DNA from: Pseudomonadota bacterium
Lineage (GTDB): Bacteria > Pseudomonadota > Gammaproteobacteria > Steroidobacterales > Steroidobacteraceae
Assembly (NCBI GenBank): GCA_003242275.1
Contig: QGUX01000017.1
Coordinates: forward strand, 1 to 20,957
DNA length: 20,957 nt
Reading direction: 5' to 3'
Part shown: piece by piece, positions 1-7,798 of the stretch
Layout of the letters: each line of letters starts with the position of its first letter
Numbering within the stretch: position 1 is the stretch's first letter
Program-made: the position numbers and the translations under genes
Notes under the pieces: model-generated
Told to the model about the DNA's origin: nothing
Seen by the model: the letters and a program-made list of their open reading frames with translations, nothing else
Database searches by the model: none

Positions 1-271
1 TTGCCCATGGTGGGGTGGGGGGGGGGCATTCGGCACTTCCCGGCGGCGGGGGGCTGTGGCTGGATCGGGGGAGGGAAGGACGAGGCCGGGCGGCGGCGGG
101 GGGGGGGGGGGAGGGGCGCGCCGCGGACAGCCGGCGCATGGACCTTGGCGGTGACCTGGAAGGGCAGTGGTTGCGCCGGAACTTGCGCGCCCCTCCCCCC
201 CCACAGCACACCCGCGCTGCGTCGAGGTGGATTCGGGCACGATGCAGGGGCGGCGCCGTGGCGCCAGGGCC
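1..271. other. Low-complexity G/C homopolymer region, no callable gene
   Basis: This stretch lies downstream of the amidohydrolase stop and runs to the window edge. It contains a G10 run at 17-26, a G14 run at 98-111 and a C8 run at 195-202, with purine-rich sequence between. Open frames cross it on both strands, but none shows a recognisable protein pattern, and the homopolymers would make any frame unreliable. It could hold the start of a minus-strand gene damaged by sequence errors, or a G-quadruplex-forming spacer, but nothing decides this. Confidence 0.6.
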
Positions 272-1919
272 TCAATGAAGCGCCCGCACCACCCCGCCAT
301 CATGCACGACCCGCCCCCCGACGATGGTCATCACGCTCTGCGTCCCCGGCAGCCCTTCCGCAGGAACGTCGAGGATGTCCTGCGAGAGCACGGCCAGGTC
401 GGCGAGCCTGCCCACGGCCAGTGATCCCTTCTCCTGTTCTGCGAATTCGGCGTATGCCGAACCTGCCGTGTAGGCGGTGAGGGCCTGTTCGCGGGTCAGC
501 GCTTCCTCGGGGCGCAGCGGGTGGAGGGTGGCCAGCATGATGTTGAGGTAGGGATTGATCGGGCCATCCGAGCCGAGCGCGAACGGGATGCCGGCCTCGA
601 TGAGGGTGCGCGCGTGGACGAACGGAGTGTCCGGGGAGTAGCGGACCGGGACGATGTCGGTGAGGGTGAAATGCGTCGGGTTCTGCACCACGACGATGCC
701 GGCGGCCCTGGCGCGTTCGACGAGGTCGCCGCTCACGCCGTCGCCGTGCTCGATGCGCACGCGGCGCTGCGTCCAGTCGACTTCGCCTCCGCCGGCCTCC
801 TGCATGGCGTCGAGCACGGCCTGTGCGCAGCGGTCACCGGCGCAGTGGAACAGGATCTGCTGCTGGTGCTGCAGCGATTCCCGCAGCATGGCCACGATCT
901 CCGCTTCGGGGAAGTTCAGCCTTCCCCGCCAGCCGGGCTGGTCCCGGTAGGCCTCGCGCAGGGCGGCGCCACGCTCGGAGGGCGTTCCGTCCAGCACCCA
1001 CTTGATGCCGGACACGTTCACCAGGGCGGAGGGATCGTCCGGTCCTCGCAGCATCTGCAGTTCGGAAAGCTCGCGTCCCTGCGGCGCGGTCAGCGGGAAG
1101 GGGATGGCGCGGATGCGGACCGGCAGCCCGGCTTCCTCGAGCAGCTTCGCGAAGCGGTCCACGGGCATCGACGACATGACCTGCATCGAAGTGATTCCCA
1201 GCCGCACGGCCTCGTCCGCCAGCGCGCGAAGCTGGGTGATGACGGCGGCGTCGGGGACTTGATCCGCGAGCCGGCGCAGCGGTGTCCACTCCGCGTACTC
1301 CCACAGCCTGCCGTTGATCCTGGGGGTATTGCCCACGCGTTCGAACCGGCCGCCCAGCGGGTCGGCCTCGTCCTCGGCCAGCCCGAGCAGCGGCATGGCG
1401 CGGGAATTGACGATGTAGCCATGGCCGAAGTAGGTGGCCAGCAACACCGGATGCCGGGGCGCGATCCGGTCGAGCGCAAAGCGGTCCGCCGAGGGCTCCG
1501 ACAGGGCCTTGATGCCGATCTGGGCAAGGATCCATCCGCCTTCGGGCGTGTCGGGCACCGCCTGCCGGAGGGCCTCGACGGTTTCCGCCCAGGTGGGCTC
1601 CATGGTGGGAAACTGGAGCTGCACGCCCTCGGGAAGCGGCGTGAAATGAAAGTGCGCGTCGTTGATCCCCGGGATCACCCTGCGGCCACCCAGATCCACC
1701 ACCCGCGTGGAAGCACCGGCCAGCCGCCGCACCTCACCACTGGATCCCACCGCGACGATGCGATCGCCGCGGATGGCGATGCCTTGCGCCTCCGGCATCG
1801 CGGCGTCGGCGGTGAACACCTTGCCGTTGAACAGGACCAGGTCGGCGGCGGGTGGTCGCCCGCATCCCCCCGAGCCACAGCAGCACTCCGGCGAGCGCGA
1901 TCCATGCGCGAGTCCTCAT
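272..1919 (-). CDS. YtcJ-family amidohydrolase, predicted lipoprotein, with apparent 1-nt frameshift in the signal peptide
   Basis: Metal-dependent amidohydrolase of the Amidohydro_3/YtcJ group; the substrate is unknown. Numbering assumes a repaired protein of about 548 aa. Visible sites are a DAHFH metal motif (H89, H91), H358 in LFHCAGD, H391 in RIEHGD, D451 in LGSDGP, and a possible bridging Lys in GIKWVLDG near 306. The uninterrupted frame covers only 272-1819, with no proper N-terminus. The start chosen is the ATG at 1919, with GGGAGG six bases upstream. It encodes a hydrophobic leader, but a run of six C (plus strand) at 1866-1871 puts the leader out of frame. With five, the leader reads into a lipobox LGGC (Cys19), then AADLVLFNGKV and the enzyme. 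The gene follows homospermidine synthase by 40 nt in the same direction, so they may be co-transcribed. Family assignment is firm; the frameshift is either a sequencing error or a real lesion. Confidence 0.85.
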
Positions 1920-1959
1920 GGCCAACCTCCCTGTCGGCCGGACCTTCAGCCGGCCTTCC

Positions 1960-3402
1960 TCAAGCCACCCACTGCCGGCTGCGGATGTTCTGCAGCTGCC
2001 ACGGATTGTCCACGTCCAGCTTCTCCGGGAACAGCTCGCCGCGACCCTGCAGTGGCGTCCAGGTGGTGAACTCGCCAGTGACCTTGCCGAGGTAGGGCAG
2101 GGCGGTGGCGAGGCACTCCTCGAAGTCCATGTCGTCGGGCTCGACCACGCCGCTGCGCGGATGGCGGATGGCCCACACCATCGCGGCCAGCGCGCCGGCC
2201 ACCACCTGCATGGTGGTGGCATTGGCGAAGGGCACGTGGCGGCGCGCCTCCTCGATGGTGAGCTGCGAGCCGAACCAGTAGGCGTTGCGCGCGTGGCCGG
2301 CCAGCAGCACGCCGAGCTCGTCCATGCCGGCGACGATGTCCTCGCCGAGGCGGCGCGTGGAAGGCTGCATCTTCCAGCCGCGGCCTTCCAGCTCCATGGC
2401 CGACAGCATGGCGTCGTCGCAGGGGTGGTAGACGAACATCACCGTGGGCCGGTAGGTGTAGCGGCCGCCCTCGCGCAGCGACAGCGTGTCGGCGATGGAG
2501 AACACCTCGTCGTGGGTGATCAGCATGCCCTGGTAGCCGCCCACCGATGGCGTCCAGCTGCGGGCGAAGGTGCCGCAGCCGGGACGGGGCAGGTACAGCG
2601 TGCGCGAGCCGGCGCGGTGCTGGCGCGCGCGCCGCGGCAGGTTCTTCTCGTGCGTGCCCACCGACAGCTCCACCGGCTGCATCAGCTCGCTGACGAAGCC
2701 GTCGATGGACCAGGTGTTGATGAATTCGCCGTGCCGCTTGGGCCGGTCGCTGGCCTGGGTGTCGCGCTCGGCGATCTGGATGCACTGGATGCCCAGCTCC
2801 TGCGCCAGCCGCGCCCATTCCTCGCGCGTGGACGGCCGGCCGCGGCCGCCGCGCAGCTCGCGGTCGAGCTCCAGCAGCGCCTGCTTGACGAAGTGCGACA
2901 CCAGCCCGGGATTGGCGCCGTGGTCGACGACCGCGGTGGGCGCATCCGGGCCCAGCTCCTTCGCCAGCTGCAGCGTGCGCTCGCGGATCACGAAATTGGT
3001 GCGCTGGCGCATCTCCAGCATGGGATTGTCGAACACGCCGGGCCAGGGCTCGATGGAGGTGTCGACGTACAGCGCACCGCGCGCGGAACAGAAGCGCAGC
3101 ACGTCGAGGCTGAACACGTTCACCGACAGGTTCAGCACCAGGTCGCCGGCACGTACGTAGCGCGCCAGCTGCCGTGCATGGTTGCCCGGCGTGAGGTGCA
3201 CGTGAACGAACTCGGCGCCCGCATCGCGCGCCACGCCGCGCCCCTGCTCGTCGGCCGAGAGCACGATCAGGTCCGCTTCGCCGGAAAGCCGTACGTGCCT
3301 GCGCAGCAGCGGCAGGATGGCCTGCCCGATGCTGCCACAGCCGAGCACCACGATGCGGCCGGCGAAGTCCACGGCAACCTTGTTGGAGTTTGCAGTGGCC
3401 AT
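1960..3402 (-). CDS. hss: Homospermidine synthase (saccharopine dehydrogenase-like fold)
   Basis: Predicted NAD-dependent homospermidine synthase, which joins aminobutyl groups from putrescine or spermidine to make the polyamine homospermidine in the cytoplasm. The 480-aa length matches bacterial enzymes (about 477 aa). An N-terminal Rossmann motif, VLGCGSIG, sits at about residues 19-26. NLSVNVFSLD (91-100) is followed by LYVDTSIEPW (111-120) containing E118. NTWSIDGFVSELMQPVEL holds W231 and E239, which by recalled family alignment match the substrate-pocket Glu, Trp and Glu of the Blastochloris enzyme. The ATG at 3402 is just upstream of the Rossmann strand; its ribosome site is weak. It is first in a likely two-gene unit with the amidohydrolase and is divergent from the chemoreceptor-like gene across 148 bp. 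A related carboxyspermidine dehydrogenase is less likely given the length and motifs. Confidence 0.86.
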   Translation of the reverse strand: MATANSNKVAVDFAGRIVVLGCGSIGQAILPLLRRHVRLSGEADLIVLSADEQGRGVARDAGAEFVHVHLTPGNHARQLARYVRAGDLVLNLSVNVFSLDVLRFCSARGALYVDTSIEPWPGVFDNPMLEMRQRTNFVIRERTLQLAKELGPDAPTAVVDHGANPGLVSHFVKQALLELDRELRGGRGRPSTREEWARLAQELGIQCIQIAERDTQASDRPKRHGEFINTWSIDGFVSELMQPVELSVGTHEKNLPRRARQHRAGSRTLYLPRPGCGTFARSWTPSVGGYQGMLITHDEVFSIADTLSLREGGRYTYRPTVMFVYHPCDDAMLSAMELEGRGWKMQPSTRRLGEDIVAGMDELGVLLAGHARNAYWFGSQLTIEEARRHVPFANATTMQVVAGALAAMVWAIRHPRSGVVEPDDMDFEECLATALPYLGKVTGEFTTWTPLQGRGELFPEKLDVDNPWQLQNIRSRQWVA

Positions 3403-3550
3403 GGCCCGAGTCTAACCGCATCAGCCGTTGGAGTGGTAAACCAATTTTCCCGATGGAAATTCCGCGCGCGCATTTCCACTGCGCCGTGCCGCACAGAAAC
3501 TCGCGCGGCGACCCCGCACACTGCGTGCCAGGAATGGCGGAATTCCATGC

Positions 3551-4654
3551 ATGGCCGCAGTGATTGCAGGAACCAGGGAGCGGGAAGCCACTGCGCTTTC
3601 CACCGAAGAACTGATCGCCCGCGTGGTCGGGCTGTCGCAGGACATGCGCGCGCACGTGATCGGCGCGGTCGACCGCATGCAGGACATCAACCGCGGCATC
3701 CACCTGCTGTCGATGAACGCGCGCATCGAGGCGGCCCGGGCGGGCGCCGCCGGCGCCGGCTTCGGCGTGGTGGGGCAGGAACTCACGCGCCTGTCGGACA
3801 ACATGCGCGAGGCGGCCACCAGCCTGATCCGCGAATCCCAGGCGCGCGGCGCCGACCTCGACGCCGTGCTCGGGCTCCTTAACGATGACGTGGTGACCAG
3901 CCGCCTGTGCGACCTGGCCCACGGCGCCATCGACATCGTCGACCGGAACCTCTACGAGCGCAGCTGCGACGTGCGCTGGTGGGCCACCGAGCCGGCCGTG
4001 GCGCGCGCACTCACCGACGGCTCGCCCGAGGCGCTGCGCCATGCCAGCCAGCGCCTGGGGCAGATCCTCGCCTCCTACACCGTCTACGCCGACCTCGTGA
4101 TCGCCGACACGCGTGGGCAGGTGATCTGCAACGGCCGGCCCTCGCGCTACCACTCCGTGGGCGCGCAGGTCGAACGCACCGAATGGTTCCGCAGCGCCAT
4201 GGCCACGCGCACGGGGCGCGAGTTCGGCTTCCAGTCCGTGCACGGCTCCGACCTGGTCGGCGAGCAGAGCGTGCTGGTGTACTCCTGCGCGGTGCGCGAT
4301 CCCGACGCGCCGCATCGCCCGCCGCTGGGCGTGCTGGGCATCCTGTTCAAGTGGCCCGCGCTGGGACAGACGGTGGTGGAACAGCTGCCGCTGTCGGAGG
4401 CCGAGCGCGCCCGCACGCGTGCCTGCATCGTCGACGCGGACGGGCGCATCCTCGCCGACACCGGCAACGAGCGCTCACAGGTGCTGGATTTCCCGGAAAG
4501 GCAGGCGCTGTTCCGCGGCCGCCGCGGCGTGGTGTCGACCCGGGTGGGCGGGCGCCCGGTGATCGTCTGCCACGCGGCCTCGCCCGGCTACGAGACCTAC
4601 CGCACGGGCTGGCACGCGCTGCTGCTGCGCGAGGCCGCGTCGCGCGCGGCCTGA
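3551..4654 (+). CDS. Soluble chemoreceptor-tip / Cache-domain signalling protein
   Basis: A 367-aa protein with an N-terminal helical segment (about 20-100) whose core, INRGIHLLSMNARIEAARAG then GFGVVGQEL (46-77), closely resembles the hairpin tip of methyl-accepting chemotaxis proteins that contacts CheA and CheW. The rest (about 120-350) looks like a Cache sensor: YERSCDVRWWATE, then YTVYADLVIADTRGQVICNG, then a second half with ACIVDADGRILADTGNE. No transmembrane segment or signal peptide is visible, so both parts should be cytoplasmic. The order is inverted relative to classical receptors, and the long methylation helices are missing. No che gene is in the window. The start is the ATG at 3551; another ATG at 3547 is in a different frame. 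The gene ends 3 nt before the convergent suhB stop. The tip is clear; the Cache label rests on pattern similarity, and the ligand is unknown. Confidence 0.75.
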   Translation: MAAVIAGTREREATALSTEELIARVVGLSQDMRAHVIGAVDRMQDINRGIHLLSMNARIEAARAGAAGAGFGVVGQELTRLSDNMREAATSLIRESQARGADLDAVLGLLNDDVVTSRLCDLAHGAIDIVDRNLYERSCDVRWWATEPAVARALTDGSPEALRHASQRLGQILASYTVYADLVIADTRGQVICNGRPSRYHSVGAQVERTEWFRSAMATRTGREFGFQSVHGSDLVGEQSVLVYSCAVRDPDAPHRPPLGVLGILFKWPALGQTVVEQLPLSEAERARTRACIVDADGRILADTGNERSQVLDFPERQALFRGRRGVVSTRVGGRPVIVCHAASPGYETYRTGWHALLLREAASRAA

Positions 4655-4657
4655 GGC

Positions 4658-5467
4658 CTAACGTCCCGCCTCGCGCAGTTCCGGCGTGAGGAAGGGCGCG
4701 ATGGTGTCGAGCAGCTCCTTGAACACCCGCGGCGTGCCCGCGACGATGTTGCCGCCCTGCCTGTATTCCCCGCCATCGAGCGTGCCGACGAGGCCGCCGG
4801 CCTCGCGGATCAGCAGCGTTCCGGCCGCGGTGTCCCAGGCGCGCAGCCCGAATTCCCAGAAGCCGTCGGTGCGGCCCGCCGCCACGTAGGCGAGGTCCAG
4901 CGCCGCCGAGCCCGGCCGCCGCAGCCCCGCCGCGCGCTGCGTCACCGCCTTGAACATCGCCAGGTAGGTGTCGAGCAGGTGCAGGTTGTCGCGGTAGGGA
5001 AAGCCCGTGCCGATCAGCGCGCCTTCCAGCGAGCGGCGGTTGCTGACCCGCAGCCGGCGGTTCTCCAGGAACGCGCCGCTGCCGCGCGAGCCGGTGAACA
5101 GCTCCTGGCGCATCGGGTCGTAGATCACCGCATGTTCCATGCGCCCGTCGACCTGGCAGGCGATGGAGACGGCGAACTGCGGGTAGCCGTGGATGAAATT
5201 GGTGGTGCCGTCGAGCGGATCGATGATCCAGACGATGTTGGAGTCGCCGCGGGTCTCGCCGCTCTCCTCGGCCAAGAAGCCATGGCTGGGATAGGCGTTG
5301 CGCAGCGTCTCGATGATGGCGGCCTCGGCCGCGTGGTCGATGCTGGTGACGTAGTCGTTGTGGCCCTTGACGCTGGACTCCACGCCCTCGTAGCGCGTGA
5401 AGCCGCGCACGATGATGTCGCCGGCGCGGCGCGCGGCTTTGATCGCGGTGTTGAGGTACGGGTGCAT
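4658..5467 (-). CDS. suhB: SuhB, inositol-1-monophosphatase family / transcription antitermination factor
   Basis: A member of the Mg-dependent inositol monophosphatase family. In E. coli, SuhB has this activity and also joins the Nus antitermination complex on rRNA operons. The 269-aa length matches E. coli SuhB (267 aa). Family motifs are present: NDYVTSID near the N-terminus, LAEESGE (metal-binding Glu), IDPLDGTTNF (the metal and catalytic loop) and RAWDTAAGTLLIREAGG near the C-terminus. The ATG at 5467 gives the normal family start MHPYLNTAIKAARRAG. The open frame continues upstream but is unconserved there. No clear Shine-Dalgarno precedes it. It diverges from trmJ, the arrangement seen in E. 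coli and other gammaproteobacteria, which supports the orthology. Confidence 0.95.
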   Translation of the reverse strand: MHPYLNTAIKAARRAGDIIVRGFTRYEGVESSVKGHNDYVTSIDHAAEAAIIETLRNAYPSHGFLAEESGETRGDSNIVWIIDPLDGTTNFIHGYPQFAVSIACQVDGRMEHAVIYDPMRQELFTGSRGSGAFLENRRLRVSNRRSLEGALIGTGFPYRDNLHLLDTYLAMFKAVTQRAAGLRRPGSAALDLAYVAAGRTDGFWEFGLRAWDTAAGTLLIREAGGLVGTLDGGEYRQGGNIVAGTPRVFKELLDTIAPFLTPELREAGR

Positions 5468-5507
5468 GGAAACTTGCGGGTCTGGACCGGGCCTTCGGCA
5501 ACGGCGC

Positions 5508-5518
5508 GCTAGAATACC
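5508..5518. promoter_or_regulatory. Overlapping -10-like elements in the suhB/trmJ divergent region
   Basis: The 100-bp gap between the two starts is GC-rich except for one A/T patch. On the plus strand it holds TAGAAT (5510-5515), facing trmJ. On the minus strand it holds TATTCT (complement of 5511-5516) preceded by TGG, an extended -10 look, facing suhB. No convincing -35 box was seen on either side. This may be a shared bidirectional promoter. Confidence 0.4.
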
Positions 5519-5567
5519 AGAGGCGCGCGCTGCGCCCGTCCCCGGACATTCCCTGCCTTGCCAGACC

Positions 5568-6317
5568 ATGACTGAACTGCCCATCCGCTTCGTGCTGGTC
5601 GAGACCTCCCACCCCGGCAACATCGGGGCGGTGGCGCGCGCCATGAAGAACATGGGGCTGTCCGACCTCGTGCTGGTGAACCCGAAGCAGTTCCCGGACC
5701 CGGAGGCCACGGCGCGGGCCTCGGGCGCCGACGACGTGCTGGCCCGGGCGCGCGTGGTGGCGACGCTGCCGGAGGCAATTGCCGACTGCGGCCTGGTCAT
5801 CGCCACCACGGCGCGCACCCGCGAGCAGTATTTCCGCGTGCTCGACGCGCGCGAGGCCGCCGCGCGCATGGTCGGCGAGGCGCGCGCGGGCGCCGGCGCC
5901 GTGGCGGTGGTGTTCGGCACCGAGCGCTACGGCCTGTCCAACGAGCAGCTGCTGTCGGCGCACGCGCTGCTGCGCATCCCGGCCAATCCGGCCTACGAGT
6001 CGCTGAACATCGCCATGGCCGCGCAGCTCATCGCCTACGAGATCCGCATGGCCGCGCTGGGCGAGGGCGCCAGCGTGGCCGCGCAGCGCGAGGCGCCGCT
6101 GGCCACGCCGCAGCAGATGGAGATGTTCTTCCGCCACCTCGAAGAGGTGATGAACGAGGCCGACTTCCGCGACCGCACGCAGAGCGGCACGCACCTGATG
6201 GGCCGCATCCGGCGCATGTTCAACCGCGCCGAGCTGGACGTGAACGAGGTGAACATCCTGCGCGGCATCCTCACCGCCGTGCAGAACCGCCGCCGCCGGG
6301 CGGGCGAGGCGCGCTGA
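5568..6317 (+). CDS. trmJ: tRNA (cytidine/uridine-32-2'-O)-methyltransferase TrmJ
   Basis: SPOUT-class, SAM-dependent methyltransferase that 2'-O-methylates nucleotide 32 in the tRNA anticodon loop. At 249 aa it matches E. coli TrmJ (246 aa). The N-terminus FVLVETSHPGNIGAVARAMK (8-27) is the RNA-binding/SPOUT signature. VVFGTERYGLSNEQL and IPANPAYESLNIAMAAQ form the knotted SAM-binding region. The C-terminal helical extension is present. The ATG at 5568 fits the family start; the Shine-Dalgarno is weak. The stop codon overlaps the next start by one base (TGATG), so translation of the desulfurase is probably coupled. Position between suhB and isc genes is as in E. coli, except that iscR is missing. 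Confidence 0.95.
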   Translation: MTELPIRFVLVETSHPGNIGAVARAMKNMGLSDLVLVNPKQFPDPEATARASGADDVLARARVVATLPEAIADCGLVIATTARTREQYFRVLDAREAAARMVGEARAGAGAVAVVFGTERYGLSNEQLLSAHALLRIPANPAYESLNIAMAAQLIAYEIRMAALGEGASVAAQREAPLATPQQMEMFFRHLEEVMNEADFRDRTQSGTHLMGRIRRMFNRAELDVNEVNILRGILTAVQNRRRRAGEAR

Positions 6318-7786
6318 TGCCGGACACCGACCGGCCCGTGTACCTCGACTACGCGGCCACCGCGCCGGTGCTGCCCGAGGTGGCTGCGCGCATGGCCGAG
6401 GTGCTGGCCATGGGGCTGGGCAATGCGGCTTCGGACCATGCCGCGGGAAGGGCCGCGCGCGAACTGGTCGAAGCGGCCCGCGCCGAGGTCGCGGCGCTGG
6501 CCGGCTGCGACCCGGCCGACATCGTGTTCACCTCCGGCGCCACCGAGTCGAACAACCTCGCCATCGTGGGCACCGCGCGCGCGGCCATGGCCCGCGGCGC
6601 CCGTCCGCACCTGGTGTCGCTGGCCACAGAGCACAAGTCCGTGCTGGAGCCGCTGCGCATGCTGGCGGCAGAAGGCTGCGCGCTCACGCTGCTGAAGCCC
6701 GACGCCGACGGCGTGCTGCCTGCCGACGTGCTGGCCGCGGCGATCAGGCCCGAGACCTGCCTGGTCACCCTGCTGCACGTGAACAACGAGACCGGCGTGG
6801 CGCAGGACATCCCCGCGCTGGCCGCGGTCTGCGCCGGGCGCGGCGTGCCGCTGCACGTGGATGCGGCCCAGTCCGCCGGCAAGCTGCCGCTCACGGCCAG
6901 GGACATCGCCCTGCTCAGCTTCACCGCCCACAAGCTCGGCGGCCCGCAGGGCATCGGCGCGCTGTACGTGGCGCCGGCCCACCGCGGCCGCCTGAAGCCC
7001 CGGATGCTGGGCGGCGGCCACGAGCGCGGCCTCAGGGCCGGCACCCTGGCCACCCACCAGATCGCCGGCTTCGGCCTGGCCTGCCGGCTGGCCGCCGCGC
7101 GCCGCGAGCGGGAGGCCGCGCGCCTCACCGCCCTGCGCGAGCGCCTGTGGCAGGGCCTGGCGGACCTGCCCGGCGTGCTGCGCAACGGCCGTCCCGGCGC
7201 CCCGCACATCCTCAACGTGACCTTCGCTGGCGTGGAGGGGGAAAGCCTGTTCAAGGGCCTGCCGGAGCTGGCCATCTCCACCGGCTCGGCCTGCAGCTCG
7301 CAGAGCGGCGAGCCCTCGTACGTGCTGCGGGCGCTGGGCCGCGACACCGAGCAGGCGCAGAGCTCGCTGCGCTTCAGCCTGGGCCACGGCACCACCGAGG
7401 CCGACATCGACGCGGCCATCCGGGCCGTGCGGCGCACCCACGAGCGCCTGTGGCAGGCCTCACCGGCCCGTCCGGCGCCCCAGGGCACCGGACGGGGGGA
7501 GTGGTGGCGGGGCGAGGCCGGCGCCGAGCGCCTGGGCACCTGGGTGCGCTTCTCGGTGCGCGTGGAGGAAGGCCTGATCCGCGAGGCCCACGCGCAGTAC
7601 TACGGCTGCCCGCACACCGCTGCCGCCTGCAGCCTCCTGTGCGAGCAGATGCGCGGCCGCAGCCTGAATTTCATCGAGCTGGGCACGCCGGACCTGTGGC
7701 GGCAGGCCGTCCAGGCGCCCATTGAAAAACTCGGGCGAATGCTCATCATCGAGGATGCCCTGAACGCCTTGCGTCCCGTGACCTGA
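6317..7786 (+). CDS. Cysteine desulfurase (IscS/NifS type) fused to a degenerate IscU-like domain
   Basis: PLP enzyme that takes sulfur from cysteine as an enzyme-bound persulfide, for Fe-S assembly or tRNA thiolation. Residues 1-385 carry the desulfurase: LDYAATAP (10-17), FTSGATESNN (71-80), HVNNETG (154-160), VDAAQSAGK (181-189), the PLP lysine K206 in FTAHKLGG, and the catalytic Cys326 in STGSACSSQSGEP. After a Pro/Gly linker (about 382-398), residues about 405-489 resemble the middle and end of IscU: VRVEEGLIREAHAQYYGC (414-431), then MRGRSL and IIEDALNAL. Only C431 matches an IscU cluster ligand (E. coli Cys63). The Cys37-equivalent region is absent and the Cys106 position (EKLGRMLIIEDAL) has no Cys. 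C438 and C442 are non-canonical. Total 489 aa against about 400 for IscS. iscA follows after 12 nt. The desulfurase is firm; the tail's role is unknown. Confidence 0.92.
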   Translation: MPDTDRPVYLDYAATAPVLPEVAARMAEVLAMGLGNAASDHAAGRAARELVEAARAEVAALAGCDPADIVFTSGATESNNLAIVGTARAAMARGARPHLVSLATEHKSVLEPLRMLAAEGCALTLLKPDADGVLPADVLAAAIRPETCLVTLLHVNNETGVAQDIPALAAVCAGRGVPLHVDAAQSAGKLPLTARDIALLSFTAHKLGGPQGIGALYVAPAHRGRLKPRMLGGGHERGLRAGTLATHQIAGFGLACRLAAARREREAARLTALRERLWQGLADLPGVLRNGRPGAPHILNVTFAGVEGESLFKGLPELAISTGSACSSQSGEPSYVLRALGRDTEQAQSSLRFSLGHGTTEADIDAAIRAVRRTHERLWQASPARPAPQGTGRGEWWRGEAGAERLGTWVRFSVRVEEGLIREAHAQYYGCPHTAAACSLLCEQMRGRSLNFIELGTPDLWRQAVQAPIEKLGRMLIIEDALNALRPVT

Positions 7787-7798
7787 ACCCTGAGAAAG

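Noticed and set aside
1..480. Long plus-strand frame from the first base through the amidohydrolase 3' end
   Set aside because: It runs antisense to the clear amidohydrolase C-terminus and through G homopolymers; its Gly/Arg/Pro-rich translation shows no family pattern.
1935..1956. GGCCGG/CCGGCC hairpin between homospermidine synthase and the amidohydrolase as a terminator
   Set aside because: Only a 6-bp stem, no T tract, and it lies just before a strong ribosome site of the next co-directional gene.
1852..3882. 676-codon plus-strand frame opposite homospermidine synthase
   Set aside because: It is an antisense shadow of a GC-rich gene; the opposite strand carries clear catalytic and Rossmann motifs.
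4347..6194. 615-codon minus-strand frame over suhB and trmJ
   Set aside because: Out of frame with suhB and antisense to trmJ; no conserved motif.
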